A DNA stretch of 64,000 bases from Umezawaea sp042738955 (GTDB lineage: Bacteria; Actinomycetota; Actinomycetes; Mycobacteriales; Pseudonocardiaceae). How positions within the stretch are numbered: the stretch's first letter is position 1; every line of letters begins with the position of its first letter. The DNA lies in NCBI RefSeq assembly GCF_042738955.1, contig NZ_JBHYHC010000038.1, positions 1 through 64,000 of the forward strand, read 5' to 3'. Shown here piece after piece: positions 56,269-63,826 of the stretch. The position numbers and the translations under genes are program-made. The notes under the pieces were generated by a model. That model was given only the letters and a program-made list of their open reading frames with translations, did no database searches and had not been told where the DNA came from.

Positions 56269-56369
56269 CCCCCGATTGCGCCAATTATCCCACCCTCTTT
56301 CGCTTTGTCAAGCCTGGAAAGACGGCTTGACAAAGCGAAAGAGGGTGGGGGCGCAAAAACAATCGGGGG
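56269..56369. repeat. ~100-bp hairpin element with a 26-bp perfect stem
   Basis: Arms 56289-56314 and 56324-56349 pair perfectly over 26 bp around the 9-nt loop TGGAAAGAC. After small bulges (AATTAT on one side, AAAAA on the other) further arms GCGCC/GGCGC and CCCCCGATTG/CAATCGGGGG pair. The element carries TTTCGCTTTGTCAAGCC, much more AT-rich than its surroundings. It lies in a 343-nt region between the RHH gene and the methyltransferase, both on the minus strand. Too elaborate for an ordinary terminator; it looks like a REP/MITE-type palindromic unit or a structured RNA element. Confidence 0.8.
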
Positions 56370-56439
56370 TTGGCCGGGGTGGGGGTTAAAAGAACCTGCC
56401 GGCATGGTGCGGTTGGTGCGCGGTGCGAGTGGCGGCCGG

Positions 56440-56455
56440 GGGCCCAAAAGGGCCC
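56440..56455 (-). terminator. Short hairpin GGGCCC-AAAA-GGGCCC
   Basis: A 6-bp stem with an AAAA loop (TTTT on the minus strand), 45 nt beyond the methyltransferase stop. Plausible intrinsic terminator acting before the larger hairpin element. Confidence 0.45.
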
Positions 56456-56499
56456 AGGCAGTTGATCCCGGTGCGAGTTTTAGAGCAGAAGAGAGAGAT

Positions 56500-57342
56500 T
56501 TAGGGGCGGCGGGCGGCCCAGATCGTTCGTTCGGTGCGTAGGGCCAGGTCGGGGCGGTTGAGGAGGCTGGTTGGGGCCTTGGTGTCCAGTAGGCGGGCCA
56601 AAGACTGCTGGTCGGCGGTGTCCAGGGAGTCTGAGACGTTGGCGCTTAGGCGCTTCAGGCCGGTTAGTGCGTAGTGGGCTACTGCGGGATTGTCTTTGGC
56701 GGTGATGGTTAGTGGGACTACGAGCTTGTTCTCCACTGTGAAACCGGCGGCTGTGAGCATTGGGGTCCAGTCTGCGCCTCTGTGGGGAACGTGGGTTGCG
56801 TCTTGGTGGGACCTTGCTGCGTGGCAGCGTTCTTCCAGGCCTGGGCGGTCTTCGGGGGCGTCTGGGGGGAGGAAGCGGGGGAAGCCTGCCATTTCCACCA
56901 GGGCGAACAGGCCGCCTGGGGGGAGGAGGTTGTGGATCTTGCGGAGGGTTTGGTCTGGGGTGGCTGCGTGGTGGAGGTAGCCGGAGGCCCAGATCAGGTC
57001 TGGTGAGCCGAGGGTGGGCCAGTCGGCGTCCAGGTCGGTGTGGATCGTGTGGACTCGGTTTGTCAGGCCTTGGGAGGCGGCCTTGTAGCGGAGTCTGGTC
57101 AGGTGGGGTTCTGAGGCGTCGACCGCTGTTACCTCGGCTTGGGGGAAGTGGGCCAGTAGGGCGAAGGTGCCCGCGCCTGTGCCGCTGCCCAGGTCCACCA
57201 CGTGGCGCACGTCTTTGTTTACCGGGAGCCAGGCTGCGATGGAGGCGAGGTGGTCGGACAGCACCTCGGCGTCCATGTCCAGGAGGTCGGCTTGGCCGTG
57301 GGTGTGTGGGTCGTGGTTGTGGTGGTGGGGTGCGTGGGTCAT
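56500..57342 (-). CDS. Class I SAM-dependent methyltransferase
   Basis: 280 residues. Motif I is VVDLGSGTGAGTFALLAHFP, the acidic motif II AEVTAVDASEPHL, and then DLIWASGYLHHAATPD. The His-rich start (HAPHHHNHDPHTHG) may bind metal. The methylated substrate is unknown. It is on the same strand, 89 nt after an XRE-cupin regulator whose divergent partner is a decayed FAD oxidoreductase. Codons ending in A/T are more frequent here than in the first 50 kb. Confidence 0.87.
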   Translation of the reverse strand: MTHAPHHHNHDPHTHGQADLLDMDAEVLSDHLASIAAWLPVNKDVRHVVDLGSGTGAGTFALLAHFPQAEVTAVDASEPHLTRLRYKAASQGLTNRVHTIHTDLDADWPTLGSPDLIWASGYLHHAATPDQTLRKIHNLLPPGGLFALVEMAGFPRFLPPDAPEDRPGLEERCHAARSHQDATHVPHRGADWTPMLTAAGFTVENKLVVPLTITAKDNPAVAHYALTGLKRLSANVSDSLDTADQQSLARLLDTKAPTSLLNRPDLALRTERTIWAARRP

Positions 57343-57431
57343 GGGGGCACGGTAAGTCGATCAAGCGGAAATGGCAGGGGGATCCCGGAGTGCGCAAGAA
57401 GATGCTTGGTGGGGGTGCTGGGCGCGCAAGG

Positions 57432-58010
57432 TCAGTGGTCGTCGTCCGGGCGTTGGTGGCCCTTGCGGGCGTCTCGGTCGAAGATGCCGAGGATTTCGCA
57501 CGGGCCGCCCTCCGCGCCGATGGCGTGCGGGAGCATGGTCGGGAACTCTGCCGCCTGGTTGGTTTCCATGCGGAAGCGGCGGTTGCCCAGCAGTAGTACG
57601 GCTGTGCCGGAGAGGACCACGAGCCATTCGCGGCCTGGGTGGGCTCGGAGGCGGGCGGTGGTGTCCGGGGGTGGCGTGGTCATGCGTTGGCGTACCACTG
57701 ACATGCCTGGGTCCGCTTTGACCGGCCAGCGCAGGAGGCCGTGTGCGCCGTCGATGATCGGGCTGGTGATGACGTCGTCGGTGGCGGTTTCGACGAGTTG
57801 GTCGAGGGTGGTGTCGAGGGCGCGGGCCAAGGTGACCAGTTGATCGAGGACTAGGCGGCGTTGGCCGTTCTCGATGCGGCTCAGGGTGGATTGGCTGACG
57901 TTGGCTCTGGTGGCCAGTTCTTCTAGAGACCAGCCCTGTGCTACCCGGAGGGCGCGGATCCGTTTGCGTACGAGGCTGTCCATGTCGCCATTGTCTTGCG
58001 TCATAGGCAT
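57432..58010 (-). CDS. XRE-family regulator with C-terminal cupin
   Basis: 192 residues. The HTH (about 12-65) reads RALRVAQGWSLEELATRANV and SQSTLSRIENGQR. The cupin (about 105-180) has AHPGREWLVVLSGTAVLLLG and a LPHAIGAEGGP block. Small-molecule-responsive repressor type. Start at the ATG of MPMTQDNGD; a second ATG 6 nt later is equally possible. The start lies in a GGCAT-N6-ATGCC palindrome, indicating autoregulation. It is divergent from the FAD oxidoreductase remnant, its probable former target. Confidence 0.85.
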   Translation of the reverse strand: MPMTQDNGDMDSLVRKRIRALRVAQGWSLEELATRANVSQSTLSRIENGQRRLVLDQLVTLARALDTTLDQLVETATDDVITSPIIDGAHGLLRWPVKADPGMSVVRQRMTTPPPDTTARLRAHPGREWLVVLSGTAVLLLGNRRFRMETNQAAEFPTMLPHAIGAEGGPCEILGIFDRDARKGHQRPDDDH

Positions 58011-58021
58011 GATGTTATGCC
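58006..58021. promoter_or_regulatory. Inverted repeat GGCAT-GATGTT-ATGCC, candidate XRE operator
   Basis: Perfect 5-bp arms overlapping the XRE-cupin start codon and facing the divergent pseudogene at 58081. Likely binding site of the XRE-cupin protein. Confidence 0.5.
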
Positions 58022-58080
58022 CTTTGAGCAAGGGGTGCCTACTGTCGGTGGTGTTGCAGCGGACGGAGGAAGGGGTGCTC

Positions 58081-58329
58081 ATGGTTGCTGAGGTGCAAGA
58101 AGAATTGCCTGGTGGGGTTGGAGATGGAGGAGTTGGCCGGTGGGATGGGGCGGCGAGTGGTGAGCGGTCCTGCGGGAGCCATCTCGGTGCCTGGGGTGTG
58201 GGTGGCGGGGAATGCTGGTGAGCCGAATGCGCAGGTGGGGACTTCCGCTGCTGCCGGGGCGTTGGCGGGGCTCGGATGAACGCCGATTTGGCCGTTGCCG
58301 ATGCTGACTCGGCCCTTGCTGGTGTCTAG
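58081..58329 (+). pseudogene. Remnant of an NAD(P)/FAD-dependent (thioredoxin-reductase-like) oxidoreductase
   Basis: An ATG with GGAGG upstream opens a frame (MVAEVQEE...), but within about 10 codons the homology jumps frame to LVGLEMEELAGGMGRR and ISVPGVWVAGNAGEPNAQVG, the conserved C-terminal FAD-binding block (VPGVxVAGN) of this family. A stop follows, and the last 17 residues (MNADLAVADADSALAGV) continue in the first frame. So the ~240-residue N-terminal and central part is deleted and two frameshifts are present. The end overlaps the convergent GrpB stop (TCTAGA). It was probably controlled by the XRE-cupin gene and worked with the methyltransferase. Confidence 0.75.
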
Positions 58330-58913
58330 AGCAGGCCTGCGGCGTGGAAGAGGCGGTCGTAGATCTCGCGGATCGTGGATTCCTTGCGGGCGTTGTAGTC
58401 CATGACCCGGCCGCCGCCGGGGATGGCCGCCTGCTTTGCGCGCTGGTAGAGGTCGCGGTCGTCCGGGTTGGCGCGCAGCCAGTCTCGGAACATGCGCAGG
58501 CGGATCGTTTCTGGGCTGTCCGGGCCGAACACGTGCAGGTTGGCGTGGGGGTCGGCGAGCTTGAGGAGGCGGTGTTCGTGGAACGACGACTCGCGCACGG
58601 TGTGGACGTAGCCGAGGTCGACCAGGGCCGGGACGTACTTGTCCTCGTCGCGGGGGTCGGCGACGGTCAGGACGATGTCGATCACGTCCTTGGCGGCCAG
58701 GCCCTCGACGGAGGTGGAGCCGACGTGGTCGAGGTCCAGGACGACATCGCCGAGTGCCGAGCGGATTCCCGCGGCCAGGGCGATGTAGCGCAGGGGCCAG
58801 GCCGGGGTGTACGGGGTCAGCACGACCGTCTCGGGTTGGGGCGGTCCCTGGACCCACGGGTCCTCGTTCGGGTCCGGGACGTGGTGGCGGACGATCTCCT
58901 CGTTGGTCGGCAC
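58326..58913 (-). CDS. GrpB-family (nucleotidyltransferase-fold) protein
   Basis: 195 residues. The UPF0157/GrpB pattern is LGDVVLDLDHVGSTSVEGLA, DVIDIVLTVADP and FHEHRLLKLADPHANLHVF. The fold is that of nucleotidyltransferases; in other bacteria it occurs alone or fused to CoaE. The cellular role is unknown. GTG start (VPTNEEIVRHHV); TAGTTT sits 7 nt upstream and no ribosome site is visible, so the mRNA may be leaderless. An alternative longer frame upstream lacks family similarity. Confidence 0.85.
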   Translation of the reverse strand: MPTNEEIVRHHVPDPNEDPWVQGPPQPETVVLTPYTPAWPLRYIALAAGIRSALGDVVLDLDHVGSTSVEGLAAKDVIDIVLTVADPRDEDKYVPALVDLGYVHTVRESSFHEHRLLKLADPHANLHVFGPDSPETIRLRMFRDWLRANPDDRDLYQRAKQAAIPGGGRVMDYNARKESTIREIYDRLFHAAGLL

Positions 58914-58939
58914 CCGACGCAAACTAGTGCACGTGGGGG

Positions 58940-59089
58940 TCAGGAGCGGAACGGGTTGAGGTCCTTCAGCGCGTCGATCAGCGGGGGTAGCCAGCCGAGG
59001 ACCGCTTCGCGGAGGGCTGGTACGAAGATGATCACCGCCAGCACCAGTGCCACGTAGGGCGCGATGCTCCCCTTGCTCTTCGACGCCAT
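58940..59089 (-). CDS. Small membrane protein, 49 residues
   Basis: ATG-initiated frame MASKSKGSIAPYVALVLAVI, continuing IFVPALREAVLGWLPPLIDA and LKDLNPFRS. A single transmembrane helix (about 10-27) follows a basic N-terminus, with an amphipathic tail. The frame has a strong third-position G/C bias and sensible composition, unlike shadow frames. Unknown function. It sits 26 nt upstream of the GrpB gene on the same strand and 65 nt downstream of the hydrolase gene, and a GGGGG run precedes the ATG. Confidence 0.65.
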   Translation of the reverse strand: MASKSKGSIAPYVALVLAVIIFVPALREAVLGWLPPLIDALKDLNPFRS

Positions 59090-59154
59090 GCGCCAACCCC
59101 CGATCCGTCGTCACGACCAGCATCGCACGAGCGGACCGGGGGTTGTGGGCGTCA

Positions 59155-61140
59155 TCAGGGGGCGGTGGGGAGTGGGTGTCGGGCTTCGTGGACTCGGGTG
59201 GAGGAGGCGAGGACCAGGAGGGCGAGGTTGGCCGCTGCTGCCGCGCCGAGGATGGTGGTGGCTGGGGAGATGAGGTCCGTGGTGGCGGCGGAGCCCAGTA
59301 CCGCGCCTACAAGTGCTGCGCCGATGGACGCGGCTAGGGCTGCTCGGCGGAGTGGGCGTGGGAGGTCGCGGGGTGCCCAGGCCAGGTAGGTGCCGATGCC
59401 GATCAGCAGGCTCACGCCGGGGGCGGTGGCGGTGGTGCTGGCCACGTAGTCGTCCGGGTTGATGGTCCAGACCGTGAGTACGCCGAGGAACCAGCCGCCC
59501 AGGCCTAGCGGGATGGTCGTCAGTACGCGGAGCCAGGTGCCTGTGCGGGGGCTGAAGCCGCCGTTCTTGCGGCGGCGGAGGGCCATCGCGGTGAGGAGGA
59601 GCAGGGCCAGGGCTGTGATGGTGGTGGTGACGGCTACTAGGAGCTTCGCGATCGTGGACATGGTCAGGGGGACGGCGGTGAAGTCGACCGGGCGGGTGTC
59701 GAAGTGGGAGGCGTCCGCCTCTCCCCTGTCGAAGAACGTTGTCAGCAGGTGGGCGCTTGCTTCCGGGCGGTGTTCCCAGAAGTCGGCGGTGTGGCCCAGT
59801 TCGGGGAGGATCACCTGCTTGCCTCGGGACAGGGAGGGTAGGAGTTCGGTGGTGGCGAGTTGGGACGGGGTGGAGAAGTCGACCGAGCCGCTGACCAGGA
59901 GGGTTTCGACGTCGCTTTGACGGACTGTGCGGTACTGGGCGTTGTCGGGGCTGTCCGGCCAGACGGTGGAAAAGCCCTCGGGGCCGGTCCAGAGGAAGTC
60001 GGTCGAGGCGTTGCCCAGGATCGAGCCGGGGTCGCCGCCTGCCTCGTAGTAGCTGCGGGCAGCGGGGGCGTCGAGCATGGCGAACGAGGCGAACTCGCCC
60101 CAGACGATCGAGCCGGGTAGGGCGGCGTCGCCGAGGACGGACATGGCCCACAGTGCGCCGGGATCGCCGCTGAGGTAGGCGTCCAGCACGGTCGGGGCGT
60201 TGTTCGGGGCCGAGCCTCGGCCGTTGTGGTGCATGGCGTACTGGCTCAGGACGCGGACGGTGGTGTCCTTGATCCGGAAAGGGCCCCAGCGTTCGGGGAT
60301 GTTCGTGGCGGTGGCGCGGACGGTGGCGGCGAGGTCCGGGGTGCGGGCGGCGCAGGTGGTGTCGGCTTGGCACAGCTTCGTGTACTGGGCGAACTGGGAG
60401 TCGGTGATGCGCGGGTCCCAGAGGAGGTGGCCTGGCGGGTTGACCGAGACCATCGCGGAGCGGCGCAGCGAGTCCGGGTGGCGCCAGGAGTAGACCATGG
60501 CGGTGCGGGTGCCCGCGCTGGAGCTGAGCAGGTCGATCTTCGGGTAGCCCAGGGCGGTACGGGCGGATTCCATGTCCTCGACGCGGTCGGTGACCGAGTA
60601 GGCGGTGAGGTCGACGCCGTCCCGTTGGAGGCGGTCCTTGCACAGCGTGAAGGCGCGGGTGGTGGCGGGCAGGGCCTTGGGGCTGGTCAGGTCGTCGGCG
60701 GCGTGCATGGCGCCGACGACCTCGGGGCAGTCCAGCCTGCGTGAGCCGTCGACGCCGCGGTAGCCGACGAGGACCACGTCTCGGGTGGCGTTGAGCCTGC
60801 TGGCCTCCCGGAAGCCGAGGTTCGTGGCGCCGGGGCCGCCTCCCAGGCGGAAGACCGGGGTGCCGGATCCGCCGGAGGCGGCCTTGATCCGGATCACCGG
60901 CAGCGCGATCAGGTCCGACGCCGGGTCACGTCGGGTCTCCGGCACCACGAGCGTGCCGCAGTCGGCCGCGACGGACCCGGCCTCGGTGTCGTAGTCGCAC
61001 TCGTGCAGGGCGAGTGAGCCCGCTCTGGCCCCGTCGGGGACGGCGAGGGTCGACGGGGGTCGCACGGCCAGGTAGCCGAGCGAGAGCAGGAGACCGGCGG
61101 TGATCACGAGGGCGACCACGCGGGAACGGGGCAGGGCCAT
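59155..61140 (-). CDS. Membrane-anchored alpha/beta hydrolase (tripeptidyl-aminopeptidase-like)
   Basis: 661 residues. An N-terminal signal/anchor helix (VVALVITAGLLLSLGYLAV), then an extracytoplasmic alpha/beta-hydrolase domain (about 45-490). The oxyanion region is VFRLGGGPGATNLGF, the nucleophile Ser in LLSSSAGTRTA, Asp in VSGSVDFSTPS and His in ELGHTADFW. The nucleophile elbow lacks the usual first Gly (SxSxG rather than GxSxG). The last ~150 residues form about five membrane helices, an unusual C-terminal membrane domain for this family. It may be a peptidase or esterase at the membrane. Monocistronic. Confidence 0.85.
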   Translation of the reverse strand: MALPRSRVVALVITAGLLLSLGYLAVRPPSTLAVPDGARAGSLALHECDYDTEAGSVAADCGTLVVPETRRDPASDLIALPVIRIKAASGGSGTPVFRLGGGPGATNLGFREASRLNATRDVVLVGYRGVDGSRRLDCPEVVGAMHAADDLTSPKALPATTRAFTLCKDRLQRDGVDLTAYSVTDRVEDMESARTALGYPKIDLLSSSAGTRTAMVYSWRHPDSLRRSAMVSVNPPGHLLWDPRITDSQFAQYTKLCQADTTCAARTPDLAATVRATATNIPERWGPFRIKDTTVRVLSQYAMHHNGRGSAPNNAPTVLDAYLSGDPGALWAMSVLGDAALPGSIVWGEFASFAMLDAPAARSYYEAGGDPGSILGNASTDFLWTGPEGFSTVWPDSPDNAQYRTVRQSDVETLLVSGSVDFSTPSQLATTELLPSLSRGKQVILPELGHTADFWEHRPEASAHLLTTFFDRGEADASHFDTRPVDFTAVPLTMSTIAKLLVAVTTTITALALLLLTAMALRRRKNGGFSPRTGTWLRVLTTIPLGLGGWFLGVLTVWTINPDDYVASTTATAPGVSLLIGIGTYLAWAPRDLPRPLRRAALAASIGAALVGAVLGSAATTDLISPATTILGAAAAANLALLVLASSTRVHEARHPLPTAP

Positions 61141-61189
61141 GTCGGAACCGTAGGAAGTCCGGCGGTCTCGATCTTCCCTCCTCGGTCCT

Positions 61190-61211
61190 ACCCCGTCTCC
61201 CCCTCCGGGGT
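61190..61211 (-). terminator. Weak hairpin ACCCCG-N10-CGGGGT after metI
   Basis: A 6-bp stem with a 10-nt loop, 9 nt beyond the metI stop. It is the only symmetry between the met operon and the hydrolase gene and probably ends the metQNI transcript. Confidence 0.45.
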
Positions 61212-61219
61212 GACGCGGG

Positions 61220-61879
61220 TCAGCGGCGGAGGACCTTGCGGGCCAGGAGGTTCCCGGCGAACTGGGCTACCTGGACGATGACGACGATGGCGATCACCGC
61301 CCCCCACGTGACCGCCGGGTTGAACTGGCGGTAGCCGTAGACCAGGGCGAAGTTGCCGAGGCCGCCGCCGCCGATGACGCCCGCGATGGCGGACATGTCG
61401 ACCAGGGCGACGAACACGAACGTGTAGCCGAGGATCAGCGGGCCGAGGGCCTCGGGGATGAGGACGCCGACGATGATGCGCGGGCGGCTCGCGCCCATGG
61501 CCCTGGCCGCCTCGATGACACCGGGGTCGACGCCGACCAGGTTCTGCTCGACGATGCGGCCGATGCCGAACGCCGCGGCCAGCGAGAGGGCGAAGATGAT
61601 CGCCTTGTTGCCGATGCCGATGCCCACGACGAGCCGGGCCAGCGGTTGGACCGCGCCGATGAAGATGACGAACGGGATGGGGCGGAAGAAGTTCACCAGC
61701 AGGTTCAGCGCGATCGACACCGGCGCGTTGGCCAGCAGGCCGTTCTTGCGGGTGATGTAGAGCGCCACACCGATGAGCAGGCCGCCGACCCCGCCGAACG
61801 CCAGCGTGATGCCGACGATGTAGAGCGTCTCCAGGGTCGACTGCCAGAACAGCCCCTGGAGTTCGACCAGGCGGTCCAT
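61220..61879 (-). CDS. metI: Methionine ABC transporter permease MetI
   Basis: 219 residues, five membrane segments. The EAA-type loop is GVIEAARAMGASRPRIIVGV. LVNFFRPIPFVIFIGAVQPL and MSAIAGVIGGGGLGNFALVY are MetI signatures. It forms the homodimeric channel of the methionine importer. The ATG overlaps the metN stop by 1 nt (TGATG). Confidence 0.93.
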   Translation of the reverse strand: MDRLVELQGLFWQSTLETLYIVGITLAFGGVGGLLIGVALYITRKNGLLANAPVSIALNLLVNFFRPIPFVIFIGAVQPLARLVVGIGIGNKAIIFALSLAAAFGIGRIVEQNLVGVDPGVIEAARAMGASRPRIIVGVLIPEALGPLILGYTFVFVALVDMSAIAGVIGGGGLGNFALVYGYRQFNPAVTWGAVIAIVVIVQVAQFAGNLLARKVLRR

Positions 61880-62907
61880 CACGCCACCTCGGTCGCGGAC
61901 AGGCCGACCCGGAGGCGGCCGAGCGCGCTGTCGATGGCGTCGTCCGGACCGCGCAGCGCCAGGGTGAGGTTGCCGAACGACCGGCCCTGGACGTCCTCCA
62001 TGCCGCCGTGGACGAGTTCGAACTCGACGCCGCTCGCTGCCAGTTCGGCGAACGCCCGCGACTGGGGCAACGAGTCGTCGTGGAACGCCAGCGTCACCAG
62101 GCGGCCGGGGTGGTTGGCGCGCAACGACTCCAGGGTCGCGCCGGTGGGGACGTCGGCGACCAGCGTGCCGACGAACCGCTTGGTCGTGGGGTGCTTCGGG
62201 TGGGCGAACACGTCGAACGCCGAGCCGTCCTCGACGACCCTCCCCCGCTCCATCACCACGACCCGGTCGGCGATGCTCTTGACGACCTCCATCTCGTGGG
62301 TGATCACCACCGTGGTGATGCCCAGCTCGACGTTGACCTTCTTCAGCAGCCGCAGCACGTCCTGCGTCGTCTCCGGGTCGAGCGCGCTCGTGGCCTCGTC
62401 GGCGAGCAGCACCTTCGGCGACGTCGCCAACGCCCGCGCGATGCCGACCCGCTGCTTCTGGCCGCCGGAGAGCTGGTCGGGGTAGCTGTGCGCCTTGTCG
62501 GCCAGCCCGACGAAGTGCAGCAGCTCCGACACGCGCCGCTGGTGCTGGTCCTTCGGCACCCCGGCGATCTGCAACGGGTAGGCGATGTTGCCCCACACCG
62601 TGCGCGAGGAGAACAGGTTGAACTGCTGGAAGATCATGCCGATGCCCAGGCGCACCCGCTGGAGGCGGCGCTCGGACAGGCCGGTGATCCGCGTGCCGTC
62701 GACGGTGATCGTGCCGGAGGTCGTCTTCTCCAGCGCGTTGATCAGCCGGACCAGCGTGGACTTGCCCGCGCCGGAGTAGCCGATGACGCCCGCGATCTCG
62801 CCCGCCTCGACGTGCAGCGTCACGTCCTCCACCGCGCTCACCGGGGTCGCGCCCCGGTGAGCGCGCGGGAAGACCTTGGACACGTTGTCCAGTTCGATGA
62901 TGGCCAC
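61879..62907 (-). CDS. metN: Methionine ABC transporter ATP-binding protein MetN
   Basis: 342 residues. Walker A is GYSGAGKST (43-51), the signature LSGGQKQRVGIARAL, Walker B KVLLADEATSALDP and the switch His in VVITHEMEVV. The C-terminal ~75 residues form the NIL domain (RLVTLAFHDDSLPQSRAFAE) that binds methionine and inhibits transport in trans. It starts 4 nt after metQ. Confidence 0.94.
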   Translation of the reverse strand: MAIIELDNVSKVFPRAHRGATPVSAVEDVTLHVEAGEIAGVIGYSGAGKSTLVRLINALEKTTSGTITVDGTRITGLSERRLQRVRLGIGMIFQQFNLFSSRTVWGNIAYPLQIAGVPKDQHQRRVSELLHFVGLADKAHSYPDQLSGGQKQRVGIARALATSPKVLLADEATSALDPETTQDVLRLLKKVNVELGITTVVITHEMEVVKSIADRVVVMERGRVVEDGSAFDVFAHPKHPTTKRFVGTLVADVPTGATLESLRANHPGRLVTLAFHDDSLPQSRAFAELAASGVEFELVHGGMEDVQGRSFGNLTLALRGPDDAIDSALGRLRVGLSATEVA

Positions 62908-62911
62908 GGGG

Positions 62912-63826
62912 CTACTTCTTCTTCTCCGCGGTGATCTTCTCGACCTCGGTCAGCGACTTGCGCAGGTCGTCGGCCGAGGTCTTGGCGAACACCGCCGTGC
63001 CGCCGGAGACCTCCTTCACGCCGTCGCGCACGTCCTGGCTGTTCTGGTAGATCTCGACGAGCTTGGTGTAGGTCGGGTTGTCCTTGTCCTGCTCGCGCGC
63101 GGCGAAGATGTTCACGTACGGGACGGCCTTCGGGTCGGCCGGGTCGTCCTTGGCGATGGCCTTGTCGAAGGACAGGCCCGCCTTCTCGACGAAGTCGTTG
63201 TTGATGATCGCCGCGGCCAGGTCGTCCAGCGAGGTGGCGGTCAGCGCGGCGTCGAGCGCCGTGACCTTCACCTTGGACGCGGACTCGTCGACGTCGCTCA
63301 GGTCGGAGAAGATCGTGCCGCCGGACTTGAGCTTGATCAGCCCCGCCGACTGGAGCACCAGCAGGCCGCGGCCCTGGTTGCTCGCGTCGTTCGGGACCGC
63401 CACGGTCGCGCCCGCCGGAATCCCGGCCGCCGAGTCGAACTTCTTCGAGTACAGGCCCAACGGGTAGATCGCCGTCGCGCCGACGGGAACGAGGTTCTTC
63501 TTGTTCGAGACGTTGTAGTCCGCGAGGTACACGACGTGCTGGAACTGGTTCAGGTCGATCTCGCCCTCGGCCAGCGCCGGGTTCGGCTGCGCGTAGTCGG
63601 TGAAGTCGACCACCTCGACCTTGATGCCGTTGTCCGCCGCCGCTTTCACGTAGGTGGCCCAGTACGGGTCGCTCGCGCCGACCACGCCGATCCGGACGGC
63701 TTTCGCGTCGTCCCCGCCTCGGGTGACGGCGAACACCACGCCCGCGACCAGCACCAGGACCACCACGCCGATCACCGCGAACAGTCCCGTTCGCTTCTTC
63801 GGCGCTTCAATGAGTTGCTCGGACAT
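62912..63826 (-). CDS. metQ: Methionine-binding protein MetQ/NlpA family with an uncleaved membrane anchor
   Basis: 304 residues. The ligand domain matches NlpA/MetQ: DFTDYAQPNPALAEGEIDLN, QFQHVVYL and AVPNDASNQGRGLLVLQSAG. Unlike typical MetQ there is no lipobox Cys; a transmembrane helix (FAVIGVVVLVLVAGVVFAV, about 16-34) with a KKR start serves as an anchor. ATG with AAGGG upstream. First gene of the metQNI operon. No SAM riboswitch (S-box or SAM-IV-like fold) could be recognised in its leader. Confidence 0.92.
   Translation of the reverse strand: MSEQLIEAPKKRTGLFAVIGVVVLVLVAGVVFAVTRGGDDAKAVRIGVVGASDPYWATYVKAAADNGIKVEVVDFTDYAQPNPALAEGEIDLNQFQHVVYLADYNVSNKKNLVPVGATAIYPLGLYSKKFDSAAGIPAGATVAVPNDASNQGRGLLVLQSAGLIKLKSGGTIFSDLSDVDESASKVKVTALDAALTATSLDDLAAAIINNDFVEKAGLSFDKAIAKDDPADPKAVPYVNIFAAREQDKDNPTYTKLVEIYQNSQDVRDGVKEVSGGTAVFAKTSADDLRKSLTEVEKITAEKKK

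Noticed and set aside
56500..57397. Alternative 305-residue frame overlapping the methyltransferase
   Set aside because: The translation is Pro/Arg-rich without motifs; the 280-residue frame carries the intact SAM-binding motifs.
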